From positions 124,001-188,000 of the forward strand of contig CALSFV010000029.1 of the NCBI GenBank assembly GCA_943737045.1: a stretch of 64,000 nucleotides of DNA, read 5' to 3'. This stretch comes from Parapristionchus giblindavisi (taxonomy: Eukaryota > Nematoda > Chromadorea > Rhabditida > Diplogasteridae). The notes under the pieces are model-generated. The model saw nothing but the letters and a program-made list of their open reading frames with translations, searched no databases and was not told where the DNA came from. Shown one piece after another: positions 13,031-24,003 of this stretch (the stretch's first letter is position 1; every line of letters starts with the position of its first letter). A program made the translations under genes and the position numbers.

Positions 13031-16000
13031 CTGTTTAGTAATCTTGTGATATTGGGTGGTACGGTTCTATTGAAAGATGGTGTATAAGTAGTTGAAGGTA
13101 CGGTAATTGCAGTTCGGCATACTGTATCAGTTTTGAATTGTGCGATAGGAATGGTTTTATCTCAACGAAACCAGTCTAAACTCGGTTATTTTCATATCTG
13201 ATTAAAAGACAATGTTCTATACCTATTGATCTCTTTGAATGTTAATATAGTTTTTAATCAATTATACTAATCAATACCCCTTTTCCAGCTCATCGACATG
13301 TTCGCCATCGACGATATCCGCTGATCTACCGTACCCGATCGTTCATATCGATCGAGCACTATCGATCAGAAGACGGCGATCAAGAGGAGAAAGGTAATAC
13401 GATTTAATCAATAATGTATAAAGATGTGTTATCATTTTATTGTTGTTTGTGTACAAGAATTGAGTCACTGAATGATGTATAGGACATCATAGAATAGACA
13501 AGTTAACCTTATCTATTCAATTTATTGATTGATTGCTTTATACGCTCACTTAATTACTGTGAATTGAGCAGCGAACATGCTAGGATACGGTAGGAATAAT
13601 TGAAAGTATGGTACCAGTACTTTTATTTCGGGGTGGGGGGGGGGATCATCTAGGAAATAGTTCTTTAATTGTTTAACACCTGGTGAATCGTTGCTTCTTA
13701 TTTTGATTGGTACCTAGATGAACACGCGAATTATGAGTGGATTTACCCTTTGATTTGCTGTTGCTCTTTAGTAAGCTTGTGTAAGGATACGGTAGGAATA
13801 ATTGAAAGTATGGTACCAGTACTTTTATTTCGGAGGGGGATCATCTAGGAAATAGTTCCTTTAATTGTATAACACCTGGTGAATCGTTGTTTCTTATTTT
13901 GATTGGTATCTTGATGAACAAGCGAATTATGAGTGGATTTACCCTTTGATTTGCTGTTGCTCTTTAGTAAGCTTGTGTAAGGATACGGTAGGAATATTTG
14001 GAAGTATGGTACCTGTACTTTTATTTCGGAGGGGGTATCATCTAGGAAATAGTTCCTTTAATTGTGTAACACCTATTGAATCGTTGTATCTTATTTTGAT
14101 TGGTATCTTGATGAACAAGCGAATTATGAGTGGATTTACCCTTTGATTTGCTGTTGCTCTTTAGTAAGCTTGTGTAAGGATACGGTAGGAATATTTGGAA
14201 GTATGGTACCAGTACTTTTATTTCGGAGGGGGGATCATCTAGGAAATAGTTCCTTTAATTGTATAACACCTGGTGAATCGTTGTTTCTTATTTTGATTGG
14301 TATCTTGATGAACAAGCGAATTATGAGTGGATTTACCCTTTGATTTGCTGTTGCTCTTTAGTAAGCTTGTGTAAGGATACGGTAGAAATATTTGGAAGTA
14401 TGGTACCAGTACTTTTATTTCGGAGGGGGGGATCATCTAGGAAATAGTTCCTTTAATTGTGTAACACCTGGTGAATCGTTGTTTCTTATTTTGATTGGTA
14501 TCTTGATGAACAAGCGAATTATGAGTGGATTTACCCTTTGATTTGCTGTTGCTCTTTAGTAAGCTTGTGTAAGGATACGGTAGAAATATTTGGAAGTATG
14601 GTACCAGTACTTTTATTTCGGAGGGGGGATCATCTAGGAAATAGTTCCTTTAATTGTATAACACCTGGTGAATCGTTGTTTCTTATTTTGATTGGTATCT
14701 TGATGAACAAGCGAATTATGAGTGGATTTACCCTTTGATTTGCTGTTGCTCTTTAGTAAGCTTGTGTAAGGATACGGTAGAAATATTTGGAAGTATGGTA
14801 CCAGTACTTTTATTTCGGAGGGGGGATCATCTAGGAAATAGTTCCTTTAATTGTATAACACCTGGTGAATCGTTGTTTCTTATTTTGATTGGTATCTTGA
14901 TGAACAAGCGAATTATGAGTGGATTTACCCTTTGATTTGCTGTTGCTCTTTAGTAAGCTTGTGTAAGGATACGGTAGAAATATTTGGAAGTATGGTACCA
15001 GTACTTTTATTTCGGAGGGGGGGATCATCTAGGAAATAGTTCCTTTAATTGTGTAACACCTGGTGAATCGTTGTTTCTTATTTTGATTGGTATCTTGATG
15101 AACAAGCGAATTATGAGTGGATTTACCCTTTGATTTGCTGTTGCTCTTTAGTAAGCTTGTGTAAGGATACGGTAGGAATAATTGAAAGTATGGTACCAGT
15201 ACTTTTATTTCGGCGGGAACATCTAGGAAAAAAGTTCCTTTGATTGTTTAACACCTTATTCTTAACACCTGGTGAATCGTGGTTTCTTATTTTGATTGGT
15301 ATCTTGATGAACAAGCGAATTATGTGTGAATTTACTCTTTGATTTGTTTTTGCTGTTTAGTAATCTTGTGATTTTGGGTGGTACGGTTCTATTGAAAGAT
15401 GGTGTATAAGTAGTTGAAGGTACGGTAATTGCAGTTCGGCATACTGTATCAGTTTTGAATTGTGCGATAGGAATGGTTTTATCTCAACGAAACCAGTCTA
15501 AACTCGGTTATTTTCATATCTGATTAAAAGACAATGTTCTATACCTATTGATCTCTTTGAATGTTAATATAGTTTTTAATCAATTATACTAATCAATACC
15601 CCTTTTCCAGCTCATCGACATGTTCGCCATCGACGATATCCGCTGATCTACCGTACCCGATCGTTCATATCGATCGAGCACTATCGATCAGAAGACGGCG
15701 ATCAAGAGGAGAAAGGTAATACGATTTAATCAATAATGTATAAAGATGTGTTATCATTTTATTGTTGTTTGTGTACAAGAATTGAGTCACTGAATGATGT
15801 ATAGGACATCATAGAATAGACAAGTTAACCTTATCTATTCAATTTATTGATTGATTGCTTTATACGCTCACTTAATTACTGTGAATTGAGCAGCGAACAT
15901 GCTAGGATACGGTAGGAATAATTGAAAGTATGGTACCAGTACTTTTATTTCGGGGTGGGGGGGGGATCATCTAGGAAATAGTTCTTTAATTGTTTAACAC

Positions 16001-19000
16001 CTGGTGAATCGTTGCTTCTTATTTTGATTGGTACCTAGATGAACACGCGAATTATGAGTGGATTTACCCTTTGATTTGCTGTTGCTCTTTAGTAAGCTTG
16101 TGTAAGGATACGGTAGGAATAATTGAAAGTATGGTACCAGTACTTTTATTTCGGAGGGGGATCATCTAGGAAATAGTTCCTTTAATTGTATAACACCTGG
16201 TGAATCGTTGTTTCTTATTTTGATTGGTATCTTGATGAACAAGCGAATTATGAGTGGATTTACCCTTTGATTTGCTGTTGCTCTTTAGTAAGCTTGTGTA
16301 AGGATACGGTAGGAATATTTGGAAGTATGGTACCTGTACTTTTATTTCGGAGGGGGTATCATCTAGGAAATAGTTCCTTTAATTGTGTAACACCTATTGA
16401 ATCGTTGTTTCTTATTTTGATTGGTATCTTGATGAACAAGCGAATTATGAGTGGATTTACCCTTTGATTTGCTGTTGCTCTTTAGTAAGCTTGTGTAAGG
16501 ATACGGTAGGAATATTTGGAAGTATGGTACCAGTACTTTTATTTCGGAGGGGGGATCATCTAGGAAATAGTTCCTTTAATTGTATAACACCTGGTGAATC
16601 GTTGTTTCTTATTTTGATTGGTATCTTGATGAACAAGCGAATTATGAGTGGATTTACCCTTTGATTTGCTGTTGCTCTTTAGTAAGCTTGTGTAAGGATA
16701 CGGTAGAAATATTTGGAAGTATGGTACCAGTACTTTTATTTCGGAGGGGGGGATCATCTAGGAAATAGTTCCTTTAATTGTGTAACACCTGGTGAATCGT
16801 TGTTTCTTATTTTGATTGGTATCTTGATGAACAAGCGAATTATGAGTGGATTTACCCTTTGATTTGCTGTTGCTCTTTAGTAAGCTTGTGTAAGGATACG
16901 GTAGAAATATTTGGAAGTATGGTACCAGTACTTTTATTTCGGAGGGGGGATCATCTAGGAAATAGTTCCTTTAATTGTATAACACCTGGTGAATCGTTGT
17001 TTCTTATTTTGATTGGTATCTTGATGAACAAGCGAATTATGAGTGGATTTACCCTTTGATTTGCTGTTGCTCTTTAGTAAGCTTGTGTAAGGATACGGTA
17101 GAAATATTTGGAAGTATGGTACCAGTACTTTTATTTCGGAGGGGGGGATCATCTAGGAAATAGTTCCTTTAATTGTGTAACACCTGGTGAATCGTTGTTT
17201 CTTATTTTGATTGGTATCTTGATGAACAAGCGAATTATGAGTGGATTTACCCTTTGATTTGCTGTTGCTCTTTAGTAAGCTTGTGTAAGGATACGGTAGG
17301 AATAATTGAAAGTATGGTACCAGTACTTTTATTTCGGTGGGAACATCTAGGAAAAAAGTTCCTTTGATTGTTTAACACCTTATTCTTAACACCTGGTGAA
17401 TCGTGGTTTCTTATTTTGATTGGTATCTTGATGAACAAGCGAATTATGTGTGAATTTACTCTTTGATTTGTTTTTGCTGTTTAGTAATCTTGTGATATTG
17501 GGTGGTACGGTTCTATTGAAAGATGGTGTATAAGTAGTTGAAGGTACGGTAATTGCAGTTCGGCATACTGTATCAGTTTTGAATTGTGCGATAGGAATGG
17601 TTTTATCTCAACGAAACCAGTCTAAACTCGGTTATTTTCATATCTGATTAAAAGACAATGTTCTATACCTATTGATCTCTTTGAATGTTAATATAGTTTT
17701 TAATCAATTATACTAATCAATACCCCTTTTCCAGCTCATCGACATGTTCGCCATCGACGATATCCGCTGATCTACCGTACCCGATCGTTCATATCGATCG
17801 AGCACTATCGATCAGAAGACGGCGATCAAGAGGAGAAAGGTAATACGATTTAATCAATAATGTATAAAGATGTGTTATCATTTTATTGTTGTTTGTGTAC
17901 AAGAATTGAGTCACTGAATGATGTATAGGACATCATAGAATAGACAAGTTAACCTTATCTATTCAATTTATTGATTGATTGCTTTATACGCTCACTTAAT
18001 TACTGTGAATTGAGCAGCGAACATGCTAGGATACGGTAGGAATAATTGAAAGTATGGTACCAGTACTTTTATTTCGGGGTGGGGGGGGGATCATCTAGGA
18101 AATAGTTCTTTAATTGTTTAACACCTGGTGAATCGTTGCTTCTTATTTTGATTGGTACCTAGATGAACACGCGAATTATGAGTGGATTTACCCTTTGATT
18201 TGCTGTTGCTCTTTAGTAAGCTTGTGTAAGGATACGGTAGGAATAATTGAAAGTATGGTACCAGTACTTTTATTTCGGAGGGGGATCATCTAGGAAATAG
18301 TTCCTTTAATTGTATAACACCTGGTGAATCGTTGTTTCTTATTTTGATTGGTATCTTGATGAACAAGCGAATTATGAGTGGATTTACCCTTTGATTTGCT
18401 GTTGCTCTTTAGTAAGCTTGTGTAAGGATACGGTAGGAATATTTGGAAGTATGGTACCTGTACTTTTATTTCGGAGGGGGTATCATCTAGGAAATAGTTC
18501 CTTTAATTGTGTAACACCTATTGAATCGTTGTTTCTTATTTTGATTGGTATCTTGATGAACAAGCGAATTATGAGTGGATTTACCCTTTGATTTGCTGTT
18601 GCTCTTTAGTAAGCTTGTGTAAGGATACGGTAGGAATATTTGGAAGTATGGTACCAGTACTTTTATTTCGGAGGGGGGATCATCTAGGAAATAGTTCCTT
18701 TAATTGTATAACACCTGGTGAATCGTTGTTTCTTATTTTGATTGGTATCTTGATGAACAAGCGAATTATGAGTGGATTTACCCTTTGATTTGCTGTTGCT
18801 CTTTAGTAAGCTTGTGTAAGGATACGGTAGAAATATTTGGAAGTATGGTACCAGTACTTTTATTTCGGAGGGGGGGATCATCTAGGAAATAGTTCCTTTA
18901 ATTGTGTAACACCTGGTGAATCGTTGTTTCTTATTTTGATTGGTATCTTGATGAACAAGCGAATTATGAGTGGATTTACCCTTTGATTTGCTGTTGCTCT

Positions 19001-20659
19001 TTAGTAAGCTTGTGTAAGGATACGGTAGGAATAATTGAAAGTATGGTACCAGTACTTTTATTTCGGCGGGAACATCTAGGAAAAAAGTTCCTTTGATTGT
19101 ATAACACCTGGTGAATCGTTGTTTCTTATTTTGATTGGTATCTTGATGAACAAGCGAATTATGAGTGGATTTACCCTTTGATTTGCTGTTGCTCTTTAGT
19201 AAGCTTGTGTAAGGATACGGTAGGAATATTTGGAAGTATGGTACCTGTACTTTTATTTCGGAGGGGGTATCATCTAGGAAATAGTTCCTTTAATTGTGTA
19301 ACACCTATTGAATCGTTGTTTCTTATTTTGATTGGTATCTTGATGAACAAGCGAATTATGAGTGGATTTACCCTTTGATTTGCTGTTGCTCTTTAGTAAG
19401 CTTGTGTAAGGATACGGTAGGAATATTTGGAAGTATGGTACCAGTACTTTTATTTCGGAGGGGGTATCATCTAGGAAATAGTTCCTTTAATTGTATAACA
19501 CCTGGTGAATCGTTGTTTCTTATTTTGATTGGTATCTTGATGAACAAGCGAATTATGAGTGGATTTACCCTTTGATTTGCTGTTGCTCTTTAGTAAGCTT
19601 GTGTAAGGATACGGTGAAATATTTGGAAGTATGGTACCAGTACTTTTATTTCGGAGGGGGGATCATCTAGGAAATAGTTCCTTTAATTGTGTAACACCTG
19701 GTGAATCGTTGTTTCTTATTTTGATTGGTATCTTGATGAACAAGCGAATTATGAGTGGATTTACCCTTTGATTTGCTGTTGCTCTTTAGTAAGCTTGTGT
19801 AAGGATACGGTAGGAATAATTGAAAGTATGGTACCAGTACTTTTATTTCGGCGGGAACATCTAGGAAAAAAGTTCCTTTGATTGTTTAACACCTTATTCT
19901 TAACACCTGGTGAATCGTGGTTTCTTATTTTGATTGGTATCTTGATGAACAAGCGAATTATGTGTGAATTTACTCTTTGATTTGTTTTTGCTGTTTAGTA
20001 ATCTTGTGATATTGGGTGGTACGGTTCTATTGAAAGATGGTGTATAAGTAGTTGAAGGTACGGTAATTGCAGTTCGGCATACTGTATCAGTTTTGAATTG
20101 TGCGATAGGAATGGTTTTATCTCAACGAAACCAGTCTAAACTCGGTTATTTTCATATCTGATTAAAAGACAATGTTCTATACCTATTGATCTCTTTGAAT
20201 GTTAATATAGTTTTTAATCAATTATACTAATCAATACCCCTTTTCCAGCTCATCGACATGTTCGCCATCGACGATATCCGCTGATCTACCGTACCCGATC
20301 GTTCATATCGATCGAGCACTATCGATCAGAAGACGGCGATCAAGAGGAGAAAGGTAATACGATTTAATCAATAATGTATAAAGATGTGTTATCATTTTAT
20401 TGTTGTTTGTGTACAAGAATTGAGTCACTGAATGATGTATAGGACATCATAGAATAGACAAGTTAACCTTATCTATTCAATTTATTGATTGATTGCTTTA
20501 TACGCTCACTTAATTACTGTGAATTGAGCAGCGAACATGCTAGGATACGGTAGGAATAATTGAAAGTATGGTACCTGTACTTTTATTTCGGAGGGGGTAT
20601 CATCTAGGAAATAGTTCCTTTAATTGTGTAACACCTGGTGAATCGTTGTTTCTTATTTT
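13031..20659 (+). repeat. Long HOR units of 2.1-2.5 kb
   Basis: Cassettes at 13289, 15611, 17735 and 20249 are 2322, 2124 and 2514 bp apart, fitting 8, 7 and 9 ordinary monomers per unit. A diagnostic monomer with CACCTATTGAATCG replacing CACCTGGTGAATCG recurs near 14070, 16390, 18510 and 19310, and a GGTAGAAATATTTGG class is confined to this block. Confidence 0.85.
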
Positions 20660-20790
20660 ATTCTTATTCTTATTCTTTATTCCATCGTAGTATATGTGAC
20701 ATTAAAAACGAATAGCAGAGGGGTTGATGGATGTCCGTCGCTTCGGTAGCGATATCGGTTTAGGGTGGGGGTACAGTGGCAGTTTGGGAG

Positions 20791-23502
20791 CTACAGGCGA
20801 ATCTTAGAAGAGGGTATAATTATATCTGGTGAGATCTTAACTAGCCCTGCACGGAATGAGGGTGGTGGGGATGTAACTAATTCGATGGGCAATGAGTTCC
20901 AAATATCTATTGCTCTAGATGCACAGGTGGATAATGTTGAATTAATACGATAAGGGATAGATATACGGTAAGGATGGGAAAATCTGTGGTTGTGGTTAAG
21001 AGGAGATACAACAAAAAGGTTTGAATAGTCGTACTCATAATGGCCATGAATGGTACTATGGATAAATTGCAAATCTCTAATACATCGTCGATATTCAAGG
21101 GTAGGCAGACTCAGGTAAGAATTTCTATCTAAATGATCGGACATCGGCAATTTGCAACGGAAAAACAGCCTACGAGAGAAATTTCTCTGAACATCTTCAA
21201 GAGTATTGGTCAACAATTTGGTCGTTGGATTGAAAATGATAGGCGATGACTCAAGGAGGGGACGAATGTAGACACAATAAGCTTTGACGAACAAATTAGG
21301 TGAGTTGGAATAAATTGATTTGAACATCATATTAATCATTGTACGGGCCTTCTTAGAGATAACAGAAATGTGATGGTTAAAGGTAAGATTAGGGGCCATG
21401 AAAACACCTAAGTCCTTAATAATTGAACTGGTAGATAAGGGATGACCGTTAAGGATATAAGTGGTTCTATTCTTAAGTGGGCCAAAATGCATAACAGAGC
21501 ATTTAGAAGGTGATAGGGTCATATTCCATAGGCTGCTCCATTCAGAAATACAATCAATTGCCATCTGAATATCTACAGTACATTTAGGGACAGGGCCATA
21601 AATTTTGACATCATCAGCATAAATACCGTACTTAATAGATGGAGGAATAATAGATGAAATATCATTAATATAAAGAATAAATAGGAGTGGGCCAATACTG
21701 GAACCTTGAGGGACACCAGAAATAACAGCAGAGGGGGGAGAATGAACATTATCAATAACAATCGATTGAGTGCGACCATATAAATATGAACGAAACCAAG
21801 AAACAATATGGTCAGAGAAGCCTAAGTTGGAGAGCTTATACAACAATAAACGATGATCAATAGAATCGAAGGCCTTTTGATAGTCAAAAAATACAGAGTC
21901 TATTGAGAGTTTACATGAGCGATATTTGACATAATTAGAATATGTTTCACAAAGTTGGGTGGAAGTGGACCTATGGCTTCTAAAGCCAGCTTGATAGGGA
22001 TCAAAAAGATGGTTTAGCTCGAGATATTCTACAATACTATCAATTAATATTTTCTCAAAGATTTTCGATGATGTGGCAGTCAAAGAAATAGGGCGGAAAT
22101 TTGAAATGGAATTATTATTGCCTTTCTTAGGGATCGGCTTTACAACGGCTATTTTCCACAGATCAGGGACAGTTGAAGTTATTAATGACTGATTAAAAAT
22201 AATAGTGAGGGGAACAACAATAGCATGTTTGCATTTACAGTATACAATATTTGGTAGACGATCAGGGGACGTATTAACCTTACTATCAAAACTAGATATT
22301 GCTACGAGAATTTGTGCAGGAGTAATATGAGATAAATCGAAAACATTTGAGGATGGAATAGGCTTAGGAAGAGGGGAGGACTGAGGAGTAGTTTGCACGG
22401 AGGCAAAATAATCAGAAAAAGCAACAACCTTATCGTGACTATTTAAAATTAAATTATGATTAAGGTCTACAATACCAGAAATGACTGGGGCGGGGGACTT
22501 TAATCGAGACTTACAAAGTGAATAAAAGGACTTGAAATTATTTGATTGAATGATCCTACTTTCTAAATCACATTCGAACGAATGTAATGCACGATCAAAA
22601 CGATTTCTAAGATTAATCGTATGGAGTGAATTAGGGGCAATGGAATGATAACGGCGCAATTTGCCATAAAGAATACGTAAGGAACGAGGATACTTTGAAG
22701 AAGGGGATACAACTTTTGTAGGGACAAAAGAATCTAAAATACTATTGATAAAATTCACGAAATAAATATATGAATCATTAACATTAAGACCAGATAGGGC
22801 AAATGTCCAATCATGAAGGAGGATAGCTTGACTTATACCTTCCCAATCAGCTAAATGGTATTGTCTAGAAGGAAGGGATTGAGAAGGCTTAGGAGAGGGA
22901 GAAGCAATATTGAAAATGATACTACAATGATCACTTAATGGTAATTCTGACTTTACATTACTAATTATAGGATAATTACATAAAATGAGATCAAGGATAT
23001 GGTCGCCTCTGGTTGAAAAGGACACAAATTGGTCAAAATGATTATCGACCACAAAATCAAGAAATGGAATTGGGGAAGGAGAAGATAAGGAATTCCAATC
23101 AATGGATGGATAATTAAAATCGCCTAATAAAATAGTAGGAGAAGGACAACTAATCAAATCTTTCAGACAATCAATAAACGGATCAATAGAAACTTTAGGC
23201 GAATTGGGTGCTCTATAGACAATCAATAATCTAAGTGAACGATGGTGATGGCTAGATGGAGGGGGATGTATATCAACAGCTAATATTTCATAACCAGGAA
23301 AAGCTTGGGCCTTCACTAAAACAGGTGATAACAAGGAGTGGATGAATAGGCAAACGCCTCCACCTCTACCATTATTACTACGGGGTCTGTCACAACGAAA
23401 TAAATTAAATGATGGTGATCTACCAATAAATAGTTTATCAGGGTCATAACTGTCGAGCCATGTTTCAGAAAATGCAAGAATACTATATAACAGGGAATAG
23501 TA
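20791..23502 (-). CDS. Endonuclease/reverse transcriptase polyprotein (ORF2-like), 5' truncated
   Basis: Open for 903 codons from 23502 to a stop at 20791, with no ATG at the beginning (the codon at 23334 is TTG), as expected for 5' truncation. The APE-type endonuclease is seen from its SETWLD motif near the beginning, then GDFN, RGDHILDLI and SDH. The reverse transcriptase shows SNFRPISL, motif A FDYQKAFD, motif B GVPQGSSIGPLLF and the catalytic YADD (codons for YADD near 21610-21621). The C-terminus holds WNSLP, common in CR1/Jockey-group ORF2. The first endonuclease motif is missing, so autonomous cleavage is unlikely. The RT core is uninterrupted, implying a young insertion. Exact clade cannot be set without a tree. 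Confidence 0.95.
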   Translation of the reverse strand, partial: YYSLLYSILAFSETWLDSYDPDKLFIGRSPSFNLFRCDRPRSNNGRGGGVCLFIHSLLSPVLVKAQAFPGYEILAVDIHPPPSSHHHRSLRLLIVYRAPNSPKVSIDPFIDCLKDLISCPSPTILLGDFNYPSIDWNSLSSPSPIPFLDFVVDNHFDQFVSFSTRGDHILDLILCNYPIISNVKSELPLSDHCSIIFNIASPSPKPSQSLPSRQYHLADWEGISQAILLHDWTFALSGLNVNDSYIYFVNFINSILDSFVPTKVVSPSSKYPRSLRILYGKLRRYHSIAPNSLHTINLRNRFDRALHSFECDLESRIIQSNNFKSFYSLCKSRLKSPAPVISGIVDLNHNLILNSHDKVVAFSDYFASVQTTPQSSPLPKPIPSSNVFDLSHITPAQILVAISSFDSKVNTSPDRLPNIVYCKCKHAIVVPLTIIFNQSLITSTVPDLWKIAVVKPIPKKGNNNSISNFRPISLTATSSKIFEKILIDSIVEYLELNHLFDPYQAGFRSHRSTSTQLCETYSNYVKYRSCKLSIDSVFFDYQKAFDSIDHRLLLYKLSNLGFSDHIVSWFRSYLYGRTQSIVIDNVHSPPSAVISGVPQGSSIGPLLFILYINDISSIIPPSIKYGIYADDVKIYGPVPKCTVDIQMAIDCISEWSSLWNMTLSPSKCSVMHFGPLKNRTTYILNGHPLSTSSIIKDLGVFMAPNLTFNHHISVISKKARTMINMMFKSIYSNSPNLFVKAYCVYIRPLLESSPIIFNPTTKLLTNTLEDVQRNFSRRLFFRCKLPMSDHLDRNSYLSLPTLEYRRCIRDLQFIHSTIHGHYEYDYSNLFVVSPLNHNHRFSHPYRISIPYRINSTLSTCASRAIDIWNSLPIELVTSPPPSFRAGLVKISPDIIIPSSKIRL

Positions 23503-23565
23503 TTAAATATTTAGTATTTTATTTATTTATATATATTTATTTATATTTAAATAAATAAAATATAG
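23503..23565. repeat. AT-only hairpin at the 5' junction of the retrotransposon
   Basis: Between the end of the retrotransposon open frame and the resumed satellite lies AT-rich sequence with a 14-bp perfect inverted repeat (TATTTTATTTATTT at 23515-23528 and its complement at 23549-23562). It is neither satellite nor recognisable ORF2. It could be filler made during 5' joining or a small foldback. Confidence 0.6.
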
Positions 23566-24003
23566 TATTTTGATTGGTATCTTGATGAACAAGCGAATTA
23601 TGAGTGGATTTACCCTTTGATTTGCTGTTGCTCTTTAGTAAGCTTGTGTAAGGATACGGTAGGAATATTTGGAAGTATGGTACCAGTACTTTTATTTCGG
23701 AGGGGGGATCATCTAGGAAATAGTTCCTTTAATTGTATAACACCTGGTGAATCGTTGTTTCTTATTTTGATTGGTATCTTGATGAACAAGCGAATTATGA
23801 GTGGATTTACCCTTTGATTTGCTGTTGCTCTTTAGTAAGCTTGTGTAAGGATACGGTAGGAATATTTGGAAGTATGGTACCAGTACTTTTATTTCGGAGG
23901 GGGGATCATCTAGGAAATAGTTCCTTTAATTGTGTAACACCTGGTGAATCGTTGTTTCTTATTTTGATTGGTATCTTGATGAACAAGCGAATTATGAGTG
24001 GAT

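Larger units (their letters stand above)
1..20659. repeat. Satellite array, left block (197-bp monomers in higher-order repeats)
   Basis: Continuous tandem array starting mid-monomer at the left edge. The basic monomer is 197 bp and usually starts GATTTGCTGTTGCTCTTTAG. The poly-G tract after TTATTTCGG varies in length between copies. Monomers come in classes told apart by GGAATAATTGAAAG versus GGAATATTTGGAAG and by TTGTATAAC versus TTGTGTAAC. Groups of monomers alternate with a 209-bp divergent monomer followed by a 564-bp spacer, giving HORs. No selected coding capacity is visible: the repeated 66-codon open frames begin at TTG and are a by-product of the monomer. The array may be centromeric or other heterochromatic DNA, which is inference. 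Confidence 0.97.
20660..23565 (-). mobile_element. 5'-truncated non-LTR retrotransposon (CR1/Jockey-like) inserted in the satellite
   Basis: The satellite is interrupted after CTTATTTT (20659) and resumes at TATTTTGATTGG (23566), giving a 6-bp target duplication TATTTT. Removing 2912 bp restores a 1331-bp HOR spacing, exactly 740 + 3 x 197. On the minus strand the 3' end (left side) is a short tail of AATAAG repeats typical of LINEs. The 5' end lacks the start of the endonuclease and the whole first ORF, so this is a truncated insertion. Minus-strand order: EN, RT, C-terminal region, short 3' UTR (20660-20790), tail. Confidence 0.95.
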
